Assembly (NCBI RefSeq): GCF_013623775.1
Contig: NZ_JABFAM010000001.1
Coordinates: 1-64,000 of the forward strand
Source of the DNA: Rufibacter sp. XAAS-G3-1
GTDB lineage: Bacteria > Bacteroidota > Bacteroidia > Cytophagales > Hymenobacteraceae
DNA length: 64,000 nt
Reading direction: 5' to 3'
Position numbers and translations under genes: made by a program. This document shows positions 1 to 7,291 of this stretch, piece by piece. Every line of letters begins with the position of its first letter. The stretch's first letter is position 1. A model generated the notes under the pieces. That model made no database searches, was not told the DNA's origin, and saw only the letters and a list, made by a program, of their open reading frames with translations.

Positions 1-178
1 TGTTAGCGAGTAGTTCACTGGCTGCTCTTCAGGTATGAGCAAAAGTTACTCCGATACCTGGTAATTGAAAAGTATAGTTGTTACAAAAATGATAGAGCCC
101 TAATCTAAAGGTTGGCACAAATAAGAATTAAACCAAATAGAATTTAGGTATCTTCGTATAATCTAAGAAAAAAGAGAT

Positions 179-418
179 ATGGCAGCTATAAGAGAAGACT
201 TACACAAACTCATAGATACGACAAACGATGAGAGGCTGTTGGAAGATATATTTATGATTCTCTCCAGCAGAAGGGACTATGAAGAGGGAAGCTTATGGAA
301 GGGGCTAACCGAAGAGCAAAAAAGGCAAGTTATTGATAGCGAGAGCGAAATCGGAGATGAATCTGCCTGGGTGTCTCACGATGAAATGAAAAGAAGGAAC
401 TCAATATGGCTCAAGTAA
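179..418 (+). CDS. Antitoxin-like small protein of a RelE/ParE pair
   Basis: This 79-residue acidic protein lies directly before a RelE/ParE-type toxin and overlaps it by 13 nt, the usual order for a type II toxin-antitoxin operon. The N-terminal part (residues about 1-30, ending DIFMILSSR) looks helical. The C-terminal part (LTEEQKRQVIDSESEI, then WVSHDEMKRRN) has the charged helix typical of short antitoxins that wrap around RelE-fold toxins. No clear ribbon-helix-helix or HTH motif is seen, so autoregulation by DNA binding cannot be claimed. The assignment rests mostly on context and on general resemblance to small Bacteroidota antitoxins. The ATG is preceded by an A-rich stretch rather than a strong ribosome-binding site. 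Confidence 0.7.
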   Translation: MAAIREDLHKLIDTTNDERLLEDIFMILSSRRDYEEGSLWKGLTEEQKRQVIDSESEIGDESAWVSHDEMKRRNSIWLK

Positions 419-699
419 TCTGGAACAAACGAGCCAGCAGACAATTAGCAGAGCTACAGAGTTACCTACATGAAGAATTTGGAGAAAATGCAGCGAGGAC
501 ATTCACAATTAGGATTTTCAATTTCTTAGAACTACTGGTCAAGTACCCGAAAATAGGGAGCTTGGAAAACCCAGAAAAGGATATACGTGGTTTTTTGCTA
601 CATCGACACACCACCATCCTGTATAAGCATGAACAGGACATTATCTACATTCTCTCCCTGTTCGACAACAGGCAAAACCAAGAGAAAAAGAAATTATAA
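406..699 (+). CDS. RelE/ParE family toxin
   Basis: A 97-residue basic protein of the RelE/ParE fold. Visible signs are the opening VIWNKRASRQLAELQSYL, the central FLELLVKYPKIGSLENP (family pattern of helix, L..fP..G....), IRGFLLHRHTTILYKH and the closing strand IIYILSLFDNRQN. RelE members cut mRNA on the ribosome and ParE members poison gyrase; the sequence alone does not settle which applies. It is translationally coupled to the upstream antitoxin by a 13 nt overlap and is the last intact gene before the IS1 element. A lysine-rich tail (QEKKKL) closes the protein. It appears full length for the family. Confidence 0.8.
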   Translation: MAQVIWNKRASRQLAELQSYLHEEFGENAARTFTIRIFNFLELLVKYPKIGSLENPEKDIRGFLLHRHTTILYKHEQDIIYILSLFDNRQNQEKKKL

Positions 700-748
700 A
701 AAAATACTTGTGCCAACATTGTGCATAAGCCATGCGGTAGAACTAAAG

Positions 749-1716
749 AAGTAATGCTGCTGTATTTTAACAATTATCAATTGGAAAAATTATGTCAGAG
801 CTTTTTTGTCCCCAATGTAGCTCTACCCAGATAAAATTGAATGGTTACATTATAATGGCAAGCAGAATCGTATGTGCAAAGACTGCGGCCATCAGTTTGT
901 GGTGGATAATACCAAAAAGGTGATCAACCAGGCTCAGAAAGGCATTAGTAATAAGCTTCTTTTGGAAAAAATATCCTTAGCGGGTATTTCCAGAGTTGTG
1001 GAAGTAAGCCAGGTTTGGCTTGGCGATTATATCAGCGATCTGTATGCCTCCCAGCCGGACGATCTTCATGCTCAAGTTCCGACCAAAGAGGCCATGCAGG
1101 CCCATCTGGAGGATAGGTTCGACGAACATATTTATAGAATAGAGGCTTTAAAAAAAACGCTTCACCGGTTGAGCCTGCGCTTGCACGGGAAGATTTTGCG
1201 TCATTTGACCACTTCCTGAGCCAGGAACCTGCCTTTAATGAGCTCTCAGAGCCTCTTTTAAGAGGGTTATATGAGAAAAAGGAAGGCGTACTCTTTGGGC
1301 TTTACCGGTGCGAGGCAGATGAAATGCGGAGCTTTGTAGGCGATAAAGCTAATAAGCAATGGTTGTGGCTGGTCATGAATACGGCAAGCCGGCAGATCAT
1401 CGCCTTTCATGTGGGCGGAAGGGGACAAGAAAATGCAGAACTGTTGTTTGAGAAGGTGCCAGCCGTTTTCAGACAGCAGGCTGTCTTTTTTACTGACTTC
1501 TGGAATGGCTATCATATTCTTGAGGAGGATAAAAGGCTGGCAGCAGGAAAAGAAAAGGGCTACACCAACCATATTGAAAGATTCAATAATACCCTCAGGC
1601 AGAGATGCAGCAGGCTGGTTAGGAAAGCCCTGGCCTTCTCAAAAAAGCTGGAAAACCACATTGGAGCTATCAAATATCTTATCTGCCACTATAATAAAAA
1701 CCTCGCAGCATTACTT
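749..1716 (+). mobile_element. IS1-family insertion sequence, about 0.97 kb
   Basis: Ends are marked by a perfect 12 bp inverted repeat: AAGTAATGCTGC at 749-760 and its complement at 1705-1716. The tip resembles the GGTAATG end of classic IS1. The transposase stop codon (1720-1722) falls just outside the right end. IS1 normally makes 8-9 bp target duplications; the flanks (AACTAAAG on the left, GTTTAATA on the right) do not match, so the element probably marks a deletion or recombination junction. Left of it is a toxin-antitoxin operon, right of it a beheaded ankyrin gene, and the two flanks do not rejoin into one gene. Confidence 0.8.
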
Positions 1717-1722
1717 GTTTAA
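792..1722 (+). pseudogene. IS1 transposase, -1 frameshift type, with a one-base deletion
   Basis: The first frame begins at ATG 792 with a zinc-ribbon start (CPQCSSTQIKLNGY). Near 849-851 one base seems missing: adding a T restores YNGKQNRMCKDCGHQFV, which continues in the next frame and completes the four-cysteine finger. This InsA-like frame stops at 1219. Before that, at 1147-1158, lies TTTAAAAAAAAC; a -1 slip there leads into an open frame running to 1722. That frame carries the IS1 DDE domain: DEMRSFVG, FFTDFWNGY and NHIERFNNTLRQR. IS1 uses the same A-run -1 frameshifting to make its fused transposase. The catalytic residues look intact; the usual W of DEMWS is R. The early deletion should abolish production unless translation restarts at ATG 872. 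Confidence 0.78.
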
Positions 1723-1894
1723 TACTACAGCCTTAATGTATGCGGCATCTAAGGGCAATAAAGAAATTGTAGAGCTGCTATTATCAAGTGGCGCAGATGT
1801 TAATGCTACTGATGGAGGAGGCAACACTGTTCTTACAGCGGCTAAGGAAAGTCAGAATTCTGAAATAATAATGCTCATAGAAAGCAACCGGTGA
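1716..1894 (+). pseudogene. C-terminal remnant of an ankyrin-repeat gene
   Basis: Right of the IS1 end the reading frame encodes about 57 residues containing one good ankyrin repeat (TALMYAASKGNKEIVELLL followed by SSGADVNATD) and part of a second (NTVLTAAKESQNSEIIMLI), then a stop. No start or N-terminal part remains; the open frame upstream runs only through IS1 sequence in a non-transposase frame. The missing part is not found on the left flank of the element. Confidence 0.75.
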
Positions 1895-2115
1895 AATGCC
1901 CCTGGAAAGGCTTCGGCAAGCCCGTGGAGGTGAATAGTTACCGAAGACCACTGGGCGCTTGCCTTGCTTCCTTGACCGACAATGGCTTTTACATTGCTAA
2001 ACTCATTGAGCCAACCCCAGTGGCCGAATTTGAAAAGCTAGACCCAAAGCACTTCAAAGAATTAAATGAATTTCCTGCCTTTATGTGCATCAGAGCGGTT
2101 CCCAAAAAGAGATAA
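1891..2115 (+). pseudogene. C-terminal remnant of a SAM-dependent methyltransferase
   Basis: About 74 residues in a frame that begins where the ankyrin remnant ends. The pattern SYRRPLGACLASLTDNGF, then IAKLIEPTPVAEFEKLD and FPAFMCIRAV, matches the C-terminal end of class I SAM methyltransferases of the YcgJ/UbiE-like group, in which a HRPL...GF..........EP segment precedes a final P.F...RA strand. The SAM-binding glycine motif and everything before it are absent. A GTG at 1891 could formally start it but there is no sign that a functional gene begins here. Its stop codon TAA (2113-2115) lies inside the first copy of the 160 bp hairpin element. Confidence 0.7.
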
Positions 2116-2272
2116 GTAATTGGACAGAAATAACTATATCTTCTTCTCTCTTTGTCATCTTGAAAGGATCTCGGTGGCGAACTAGAAAAGCTCTTATTGC
2201 AAACAATTGCCGTTCGTGACCAAGATCCTTTCAAGATGACAAAATAGATAGTTCAATTTGTCCTGCCACTTA
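2113..2272. repeat. 160 bp hairpin element, copy 1
   Basis: Ends are TAAGT and ACTTA. Outer arms (GGACAGAAATAACTAT and the complement of ATAGTTCAATTTGTCC) enclose a strong inner inverted repeat, TTGTCATCTTGAAAGGATC against GATCCTTTCAAGATGACAA, with about 50 nt of loop between. Same length and architecture as the elements at 3783, 11365, 39214 and 54555. With the sequence up to 2455 it fills a gene-free gap; the remainder (2273-2455) shows no other feature. Confidence 0.8.
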
Positions 2273-2455
2273 GGTTCACCTAGTTTGCAAACAAGTTTTT
2301 TTAGCAAGGAGAGGTTAAGCGTTTCTTTTGAAGCTTATTGCTAAATTCAAGCTTTGTGTTCTTCGTATCAACAGGAGTCATGAAGTACCGTCACTATGCC
2401 AAACCCTAACAGGTGTAGCGAATCATAGATGCTCCATAAATAACTAAAAATATAG

Positions 2456-3535
2456 ATGCCCCATTTGATAGATGCCTTTGATGATTACAATGATTTCGCC
2501 AGAACCCGCTATTATATCATCTGTTTTGATAAACTTCCTTCTACCCTAAGATTTGAAACCCCATTCAAGGAAAGCAAAGAATCTATGGAAGTAGTCATGG
2601 CTTCTTTTGACGCTGAGAAATTGGAACTAAGGGAGGTATTCAAAAATTGGAGTACCGAGGATGACAAGGATTCTGATTCGTCCCAAGACTACCCGTTCCA
2701 GTACCTATTGAAAAGCTCAGCCAAAGACCTGCTCCTCTGGGTTTCCTTGCTAAACAATGAGCTGTTTGTTGAATTTCTCTATGACGCCACAGATTCTGAT
2801 CTGGAGCAGGAAGTAGTTTCCCTGAACAAAACCTTGCGGGCAAAATTTGGCACCAACAAGTCCCCCACCTTCAAGGTGCTTACCCACAGTTCCAGCCATT
2901 TTGATACCGAGGATGTCAAAAGCGAGTTTCTGCAGGTCAACATTGAGGAACTGTACAATGATGACTTCCAGGAAATCAACGCCATCATTGAAAAGTCTTT
3001 GGGGCAGGAAAAATCTGGCCTGATTTTACTGCATGGCGTACCCGGCACCGGAAAAACTTCTTACATCAAAAACCTACTCTCGCGGTTCCATGAAAACAAC
3101 TTCATCTTTATCCAGAATGAATTTGTGCAGGATCTCTTAAAGCCTGACTTTATCTCTTTCTTATTGAAGAACCGAAATTCAATTCTGGTGATTGAGGACG
3201 CGGAGAAAGTGATTACCACTAGAGAAAGCAGCAGTGAGAACTCAGTGGTATCTACCATTCTGCAACTGACCGACGGGCTTTTCAGCGATTTCCTGAACAT
3301 CAAAATCATCTGCACCTTCAATACCAATATTGAAAGGGTAGACAAAGCGCTGCTCCGCAAAGGCCGGTTAATCGCGAACTATGAATTCAAGCCTCTTGCG
3401 GCAGAAAAAGCGAAAAGACTGCTGGAATCTCTGGGCCACACACCAACCAATACCGAAATGGCTCTAGCCGACATCTTCAATTTTGAGGAGAAAGCCTTTG
3501 ACACGGCTGGCAATAAAAAGAAAATAGGCTTTTAG
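2456..3535 (+). CDS. AAA+ family ATPase
   Basis: A 359-residue soluble protein. The C-terminal half is an AAA+ module: Walker A GVPGTGKTS (G194 to T201, K200 binding phosphate), Walker B ILVIEDAEKV with E247/D248, a sensor-1-like stretch IICTFNTN, and an arginine-finger-like LLRKGRL. Pattern and order are those of the classical AAA clade (FtsH/BCS1/proteasomal type), which unfold or remodel proteins. The N-terminal 170 residues are acidic and do not resemble a known adaptor domain. The C-terminal lid is short and ends in a lysine-rich KKKIGF. No partner gene is adjacent; both sides are repeat-rich spacers, so the substrate is unknown. The ATG at 2456 follows an AT-rich leader without a Shine-Dalgarno sequence. 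Confidence 0.8.
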   Translation: MPHLIDAFDDYNDFARTRYYIICFDKLPSTLRFETPFKESKESMEVVMASFDAEKLELREVFKNWSTEDDKDSDSSQDYPFQYLLKSSAKDLLLWVSLLNNELFVEFLYDATDSDLEQEVVSLNKTLRAKFGTNKSPTFKVLTHSSSHFDTEDVKSEFLQVNIEELYNDDFQEINAIIEKSLGQEKSGLILLHGVPGTGKTSYIKNLLSRFHENNFIFIQNEFVQDLLKPDFISFLLKNRNSILVIEDAEKVITTRESSSENSVVSTILQLTDGLFSDFLNIKIICTFNTNIERVDKALLRKGRLIANYEFKPLAAEKAKRLLESLGHTPTNTEMALADIFNFEEKAFDTAGNKKKIGF

Positions 3536-3610
3536 TTACTCCAAGCCTGAGCTACCATAGTCAGCGGAGACAAGCGTAGCAGAACAAATCTTAAGAAACG
3601 AAGGCGTTTA

Positions 3611-3785
3611 GAGTTTTATGCCTATTTTCATAAAATCAGCCCCAAAACGGGTTACAAGCAGAGGCTTACACCAGTGCACAAATACACCACTTGTTTTTAG
3701 GCTGTTTTCGTAAAATCAGCCTAAAAACGACGGCACCAGCCCACGCTTACCCCAAAGCAATTGCTTTGCTTTAAATACCGGTTAA
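3611..3785. repeat. 175 bp composite repeat with two GTTTTAGGC-type palindromes
   Basis: Contains palindromes at 3613-3650 and 3693-3729 (GTTTTTAGGCTG, loop, then CAGCCTAAAAAC with one mismatch), joined by a conserved linker (AGCAGAGGCTTACACCAGTG) and followed by CCCACGCTTACCCCAAAGCA. The whole arrangement recurs at 34779-34950, so it moved or was copied as a unit. Together with the next element it fills the gap 3536-3993. Confidence 0.75.
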
Positions 3786-3947
3786 GTACGCGGGCAAAGT
3801 TAGTTTGACTTACTTTTCTTGTTTTCCTCCTGGAAAGATCTTGGTCGCGAACGGCAATAACGCCCCATCAAAGCTGTTCCAGTTCGCCCACAAGATCCTT
3901 CCAGGAGGAAGACAAAATAGGATAACGGAATGCTGTCTCCGTACTTA
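3783..3947. repeat. 160 bp hairpin element, copy 2
   Basis: TAAGT at 3783, ACTTA at 3943-3947. Inner arms CCTCCTGGAAAGATCTTG and CAAGATCCTTCCAGGAGG; loop contains GCGAACGGCAATAACGCC and AGTTCGCCCA, nearly identical to copies 3 and 4. Confidence 0.8.
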
Positions 3948-3993
3948 CTGAAAAACTTTAAACAGGCTCAACCATAGAAATCAACTTATCAGC

Positions 3994-4410
3994 ATGGTAG
4001 AAAACAAAATAACCGTTCAGACCACTGTTTCAGCAGACATCAAAAAAGTTTGGGAGTATTGGACGTTACCCCAGCATATTGTGCATTGGAACTTCGCGTC
4101 TGATGACTGGCATTGCCCCCATGCCGAAAACGATTTGAGAACCGGCGGTAAATTCACCTCCACCATGGCTGCAAAATCTGGAGATATGAGCTTCGATTTT
4201 GAAGGTACGTATGAGGAAGTCATCGACCACCAAAATATAGCGTATTCCTTGGCTGACGGCAGACAAGTGACCGTTGAATTTGAAGGTCTTGACACTCAAA
4301 CGAAAGTGACTGAGAGGTTTGACCCCGACACCAGCCATTCAGCAGACATGCAAAGAGCCGGCTGGCAAGCTATTCTTGATAACTTCAGAAAGTACGTGGA
4401 GACAGCCTAA
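3994..4410 (+). CDS. SRPBCC/AHSA1-like domain protein
   Basis: A 138-residue protein of the START-like SRPBCC superfamily, AHSA1/polyketide-cyclase branch. It opens with the family pattern ITVQTTVSADIKKVWEYWT, continues with W..ASDDWHCPHAENDLR and GGKFTSTM, the F.GTY.EV strand (FDFEGTYEEVIDHQNI), and closes with the long helix AGWQAILDNFRKYVE. The fold forms a cavity for a hydrophobic ligand; in small stand-alone bacterial members the ligand is usually unknown. No signal peptide is present. It stands alone, 71 nt upstream of rlmF on the same strand, and could share a transcript with it. Confidence 0.85.
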   Translation: MVENKITVQTTVSADIKKVWEYWTLPQHIVHWNFASDDWHCPHAENDLRTGGKFTSTMAAKSGDMSFDFEGTYEEVIDHQNIAYSLADGRQVTVEFEGLDTQTKVTERFDPDTSHSADMQRAGWQAILDNFRKYVETA

Positions 4411-4481
4411 AAGCGACCTAATACCGCATAGCCAGAATTTACCCTCCAGACAAAAAAAGTTGTTTTGTTAACACCCCGTGA

Positions 4482-5504
4482 ATGCTTCCCAAAAAGAAAG
4501 AACATCCAAAAGAGAAAGCAGAGTTACACCCCCGCAACAAGCACCGGGAGCGCTATGACTTTAACCAGTTGATCAAGAGTAGCCCCGAGCTAGGCCGGTT
4601 TGTGCAGCTGAACGACTTCAAGGATCAATCCATTGATTTCTTCAACCCCGAGGCGGTGAAAACCCTGAACAAGGCGCTGCTGAAGTATTTTTACGGAATC
4701 AAGTACTGGGACATCCCCCCTAACTACCTTTGTCCGCCCATACCGGGGAGAGCAGACTACCTGCACCACCTCGCAGATTTGTTGGGCAGTGAGAACCCAA
4801 TAGGCAAAGGAAATAAAATACCCAAGGGAGCGCACATCAGGTGCCTGGACATTGGCGTGGGCGCCAACTGCGTGTATCCCATCATTGGGCATACAGAATA
4901 CGGGTGGTCTTTTGTGGGGGCAGACATTGACCCGGTTTCCATTGCCTCAGTGAGTAAAACAGTAGAGTTGAATCCCCTCTTGAAAGGGCGCATTGCCTGC
5001 AGGTTACAGCCCAACCCCAAAGACATTTTCAGGGGGATTATCCAAAAAGACGAGCGTTTTGACCTCACGCTGTGCAACCCTCCGTTTCATACCTCCTCGG
5101 CAGAAGCCCAGTCTGGCTCCATCCGTAAACTGCGGAACCTGAAGGGGCAAAAAATCACGAAACCAGTCCTGAACTTTGGGGGCCAGAGCAATGAATTATG
5201 GTGTGAAGGCGGCGAAGCGAAATTCATAGCTGATATGATAGAGGAGAGCAAGCAATTCTCCGCTTCCTGTTTCTGGTTTTCTACCCTGGTTTCCAAAAGC
5301 GCCAACCTCAAAAGTGCCTACAAAGCCCTGGAGCTAGCCGGCGCGGCCGAAGTGAAAACCATCCCCATGAGCCAGGGAAATAAAACCAGCCGCTTCATAG
5401 CCTGGACATTCCTTACCCCAGATCAGCGAAAAGCATGGGTGACTACCCGGTGGAATACTGGCAATAAACCACCTGGAAAAAAGGACACAAGTGACGGTAA
5501 TTAA
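4482..5504 (+). CDS. rlmF: 23S rRNA (adenine(1618)-N(6))-methyltransferase
   Basis: RlmF methylates N6 of A1618 in 23S rRNA using S-adenosylmethionine. The 340-residue length is near the family norm. Recognisable stretches: the basic N-terminus (HPRNKHRERYDF), the family core LNKALLKYFYGIKYWDIP, then CPPIPGRADYLHHLADLL; the SAM site CLDIGVGANCVYPIIG; an acidic strand ending GADIDPVSI; and the N6-adenine catalytic motif NPPF at N199-F202. The C-terminal part includes WCEGGEAKFIADMIEES and FSTLVSK, as in RlmF. The start is ATG 4482 after a GTG-AATG context; a K-rich tail (PPGKKD) closes it. Confidence 0.93.
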   Translation: MLPKKKEHPKEKAELHPRNKHRERYDFNQLIKSSPELGRFVQLNDFKDQSIDFFNPEAVKTLNKALLKYFYGIKYWDIPPNYLCPPIPGRADYLHHLADLLGSENPIGKGNKIPKGAHIRCLDIGVGANCVYPIIGHTEYGWSFVGADIDPVSIASVSKTVELNPLLKGRIACRLQPNPKDIFRGIIQKDERFDLTLCNPPFHTSSAEAQSGSIRKLRNLKGQKITKPVLNFGGQSNELWCEGGEAKFIADMIEESKQFSASCFWFSTLVSKSANLKSAYKALELAGAAEVKTIPMSQGNKTSRFIAWTFLTPDQRKAWVTTRWNTGNKPPGKKDTSDGN

Positions 5505-5533
5505 CCGCTATCCCTCCATTGTGGCGCAGATTT

Positions 5534-5607
5534 CCTTCCAAACCAGAATAGCCTTACCGGTGCGCTATTGCCGTTCCCCACCAAGCTCCCTTCAGGAGGA
5601 CAAAAAT
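5534..5607. repeat. Degenerate remnant of the 160 bp hairpin element
   Basis: ACCAGAATAGC, GCGCTATTGCCGTTCC and CTTCAGGAGGACAAA match the loop and right arm of the other copies in order (compare 39281-39338), but the left arm and terminal TAAGT/ACTTA are not recognisable. Confidence 0.5.
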
Positions 5608-5697
5608 GCAGATCGAATTAAGATTGGCCTAAAGGAAAGCATGTTGCGCTCCTTTTTGTTTATCCCGTGTTTTCCTGAAAGTAGCAGAGAAACAGCT

Positions 5698-6093
5698 TTA
5701 AGATGGCCCTTGCCCGTTGTCAATGTTCTTGGTGAGATACCGGGTGAGTAAACTTCCCACGGCCCCGGAACCGGCGTATTTCGCCAGATTGTCCAGCAGG
5801 TCTATTTGCTCGGGTTGTAGCCATTTATAATCCTCGGCGGCAATCAGGTGGAAACCCCTAACGGCCAGACAGATCCCAATGGTGATGCCGGCTACAATGA
5901 TGTTGCCCTGAATGGCCCAGTGAATGATGGTTCTGGCCCCCTGCTCCCGTTGGTGCTCCCTTTTGCGACGGTCGTTGGTAAACCATTCGTCTTCTTCTTT
6001 CGCTTTCCTTAAGCCAGCTTGCGGCGGCGGCGAGGCCTTTATGGCACTCAAATCAAGGCTGGCCGAAGGGGTGCTAGGCGGTGTGGGTTGCAT
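5698..6093 (-). CDS. Small membrane protein paired with a Panacea antitoxin (candidate toxin)
   Basis: A 131-residue protein. Residues 1-30 are proline- and alanine-rich and likely disordered; 31-55 are strongly charged (KAKEEDEWFTNDRRKREHQ); one clear transmembrane helix follows (IIHWAIQGNIIVAGITIGIC); a second weaker hydrophobic stretch lies near AKYAGSGAVGSLL. Its start overlaps the end of the DUF4065/Panacea gene by 20 nt, so the two are translationally coupled. I do not recognise the family. Published work on Panacea antitoxins describes very diverse partners, including membrane-acting ones, which makes a toxin role a reasonable inference but not more. An alternative is a holin-like or anchoring protein. 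Confidence 0.6.
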   Translation of the reverse strand: MQPTPPSTPSASLDLSAIKASPPPQAGLRKAKEEDEWFTNDRRKREHQREQGARTIIHWAIQGNIIVAGITIGICLAVRGFHLIAAEDYKWLQPEQIDLLDNLAKYAGSGAVGSLLTRYLTKNIDNGQGPS

Positions 6094-6571
6094 GGGGGGT
6101 ATCTACTAACTTCTGGTAGTACTCTTTGATAAGATCATTGGGGATGATCACGTTATTGCTGTGTTGGCCTTGGGTGTCCCAGATCATCTTCCAGGGCGTA
6201 TTGTCCTGGTGGGTCATGGCCGATAGGTCTATGCCCGAAAACTGCCCGTAGACTTCCCATATCTTTTCCAGAAACGGCACCAGCTCGGTGTTGGGTAAGG
6301 GAATGGGCGCGGAATCATGGGCATTGGAACCCGTAGCCATCTGCCGGATGGCATCTCCCCCAAAATCCTTGAAACTATAATACACCGACGGCACTACCGG
6401 GCCATATTTCCAAGCTTCTACCGGCTCGCTGAGCAGCGGTTGTCCAGACAAACCCAGGTACCACCCGTGGGCAATGTACACCAGTTTCACCAGTTTCATG
6501 TTAGTCACGGGTTCGCCGGTGTCAAAAGACTTCTTGATAAAGAAGTTGGCAATGGCGAGTGCATTTTCCAT
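6074..6571 (-). CDS. Panacea/DUF4065 (SocA-like) domain protein, candidate antitoxin
   Basis: A 165-residue protein with the hallmarks of the Panacea (formerly DUF4065, SocA-like) domain: ALAIANFFIKKS, the central KLVKLVYIAHGWYLGLSG, PLLSEPVEAWKYGPVVPSVY, and TPWKMIWD near the end. Panacea domains neutralise or deliver many unrelated toxins; Caulobacter SocA is a proteolytic adaptor for its toxin. This gene is first in a two-gene minus-strand operon and overlaps the downstream membrane-protein gene by 20 nt. A TTTG-N20-TATTTTTG promoter sits about 70-100 nt upstream. Absence of an extra N-terminal DNA-binding domain suggests it does not directly autoregulate, though this is uncertain. Confidence 0.85.
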   Translation of the reverse strand: MENALAIANFFIKKSFDTGEPVTNMKLVKLVYIAHGWYLGLSGQPLLSEPVEAWKYGPVVPSVYYSFKDFGGDAIRQMATGSNAHDSAPIPLPNTELVPFLEKIWEVYGQFSGIDLSAMTHQDNTPWKMIWDTQGQHSNNVIIPNDLIKEYYQKLVDTPHATHTA

Positions 6572-6638
6572 GACGGTACGTAATTAAAAACTTTAAACCC
6601 AGCGGTTCGCTTCCCAAACAGATTGGCAAACTTCTAAA

Positions 6639-6670
6639 CAAAAATATAACAATAATCCTGTTAAAACAAA
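6639..6670 (-). promoter_or_regulatory. Bacteroidota-type promoter of the Panacea operon
   Basis: On the minus strand TTTG (6670-6667), 20 nt spacer, then TATTTTTG (6646-6639), fitting the -33 TTTG / -7 TAnnTTTG pattern. Predicted leader to the ATG at 6571 is about 60 nt. Confidence 0.55.
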
Positions 6671-6788
6671 GATGCCCTTTGAGTTTATGAACTGAACGGC
6701 AGCAGGATATCCTGTTTTCAACGTATTTTCCTTAAAACACGGGATAAATGGAAAATGGCTACAAAGGAGTGACATCCCTATAAAAGGC

Positions 6789-7199
6789 TTGGTGCGCCTT
6801 GGAAGATGGTAGAGCGCCAGAACCCACCCCTATCCCTCCCAAGAGGGGAATACGCCTTTGCAGGAGATAGAAAAAAGGCATGCCTGGTCTCTACGGGTTC
6901 TATCATCGCCGCTGCTACTTACATTCCCCAATTCCAGTCTTCCCCGAGCGCGCCTCGCTTTTGGCCCTAGATGAACCCCCACTAAGAGAGACCGGCAGTA
7001 CAGACCGAAAGGGCAGTGCCAGAGGGGAAGACGGGGCCCCGCGGCCGTGAGCGCGTACCGCCGAAGATGAAACAATACAGCACTTGCACCCACGCAGGGA
7101 ACGGACAAGCCGAGGCAACAGCAAACTGCGTGCACAACAGTGACCAAGGGAAGACCTGCCAATTCCTCCTAAAGAAGCCAGTTCCAGGCAGAGGTTAAG
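6789..7199. repeat. GC-rich structured repeat, copy A
   Basis: Begins with a module shared with copy C (GGTG.GCCTTGGAAGATGGT, then ACCCACCCCTATCCCTCCC and GGGGAATACGCCTTTGCAGG). The core from about 6927 contains CAGTCTTCCCCGAGCGCG, CCTCGCTTTTGGCCCTAGA, GACCGAAAGGGCAG, AGAGGGGAAGACGGGGCCCC and GCGGCCGTGAGCGC. TCTTCCCC can pair with GGGGAAGA across about 90 nt. The tail has TGCACCCACGCA facing TGCGTGCAC and ends CCAGGCAGAGGTTAA. No conserved reading frame among copies. It fills most of the gene-free gap 6572-7291; 6671-6788 shows only a weak palindrome (about 6711-6743). Confidence 0.75.
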
Positions 7200-7210
7200 C
7201 CAAGAAGGGT

Positions 7211-7263
7211 ATAAAACGCCAAAAGCCCGAGTTCCTTATAAACTCAGGCTTTTGGCGTTTTAT
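7211..7263. terminator. Bidirectional intrinsic terminator
   Basis: ATAAAACGCCAAAAGCC and CGAGTT pair with AACTC and GGCTTTTGGCGTTTTAT; A/T runs on both sides. Serves the minus-strand GAF gene 29 nt away. Confidence 0.8.
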
Positions 7264-7291
7264 TTCAGAAAGAAGGCTCTTTTCAGACAAC

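Noticed and set aside
5491-5751. 86-codon plus-strand frame after rlmF
   Set aside because: It overlaps the end of rlmF and the membrane-protein gene and covers a degenerate repeat; the protein is low quality.
6671-6788. Small gene between the Panacea promoter and repeat A
   Set aside because: The only open frame on the minus strand covers the promoter elements and has no family resemblance.
7070-7198. Short Cys/His-rich frame beginning MKQYSTC in the GC-rich repeat
   Set aside because: Copy C keeps a similar frame, but copy B is frameshifted and lacks the ATG, and copy D stops after six codons. The nucleotide pattern is conserved better than any frame.
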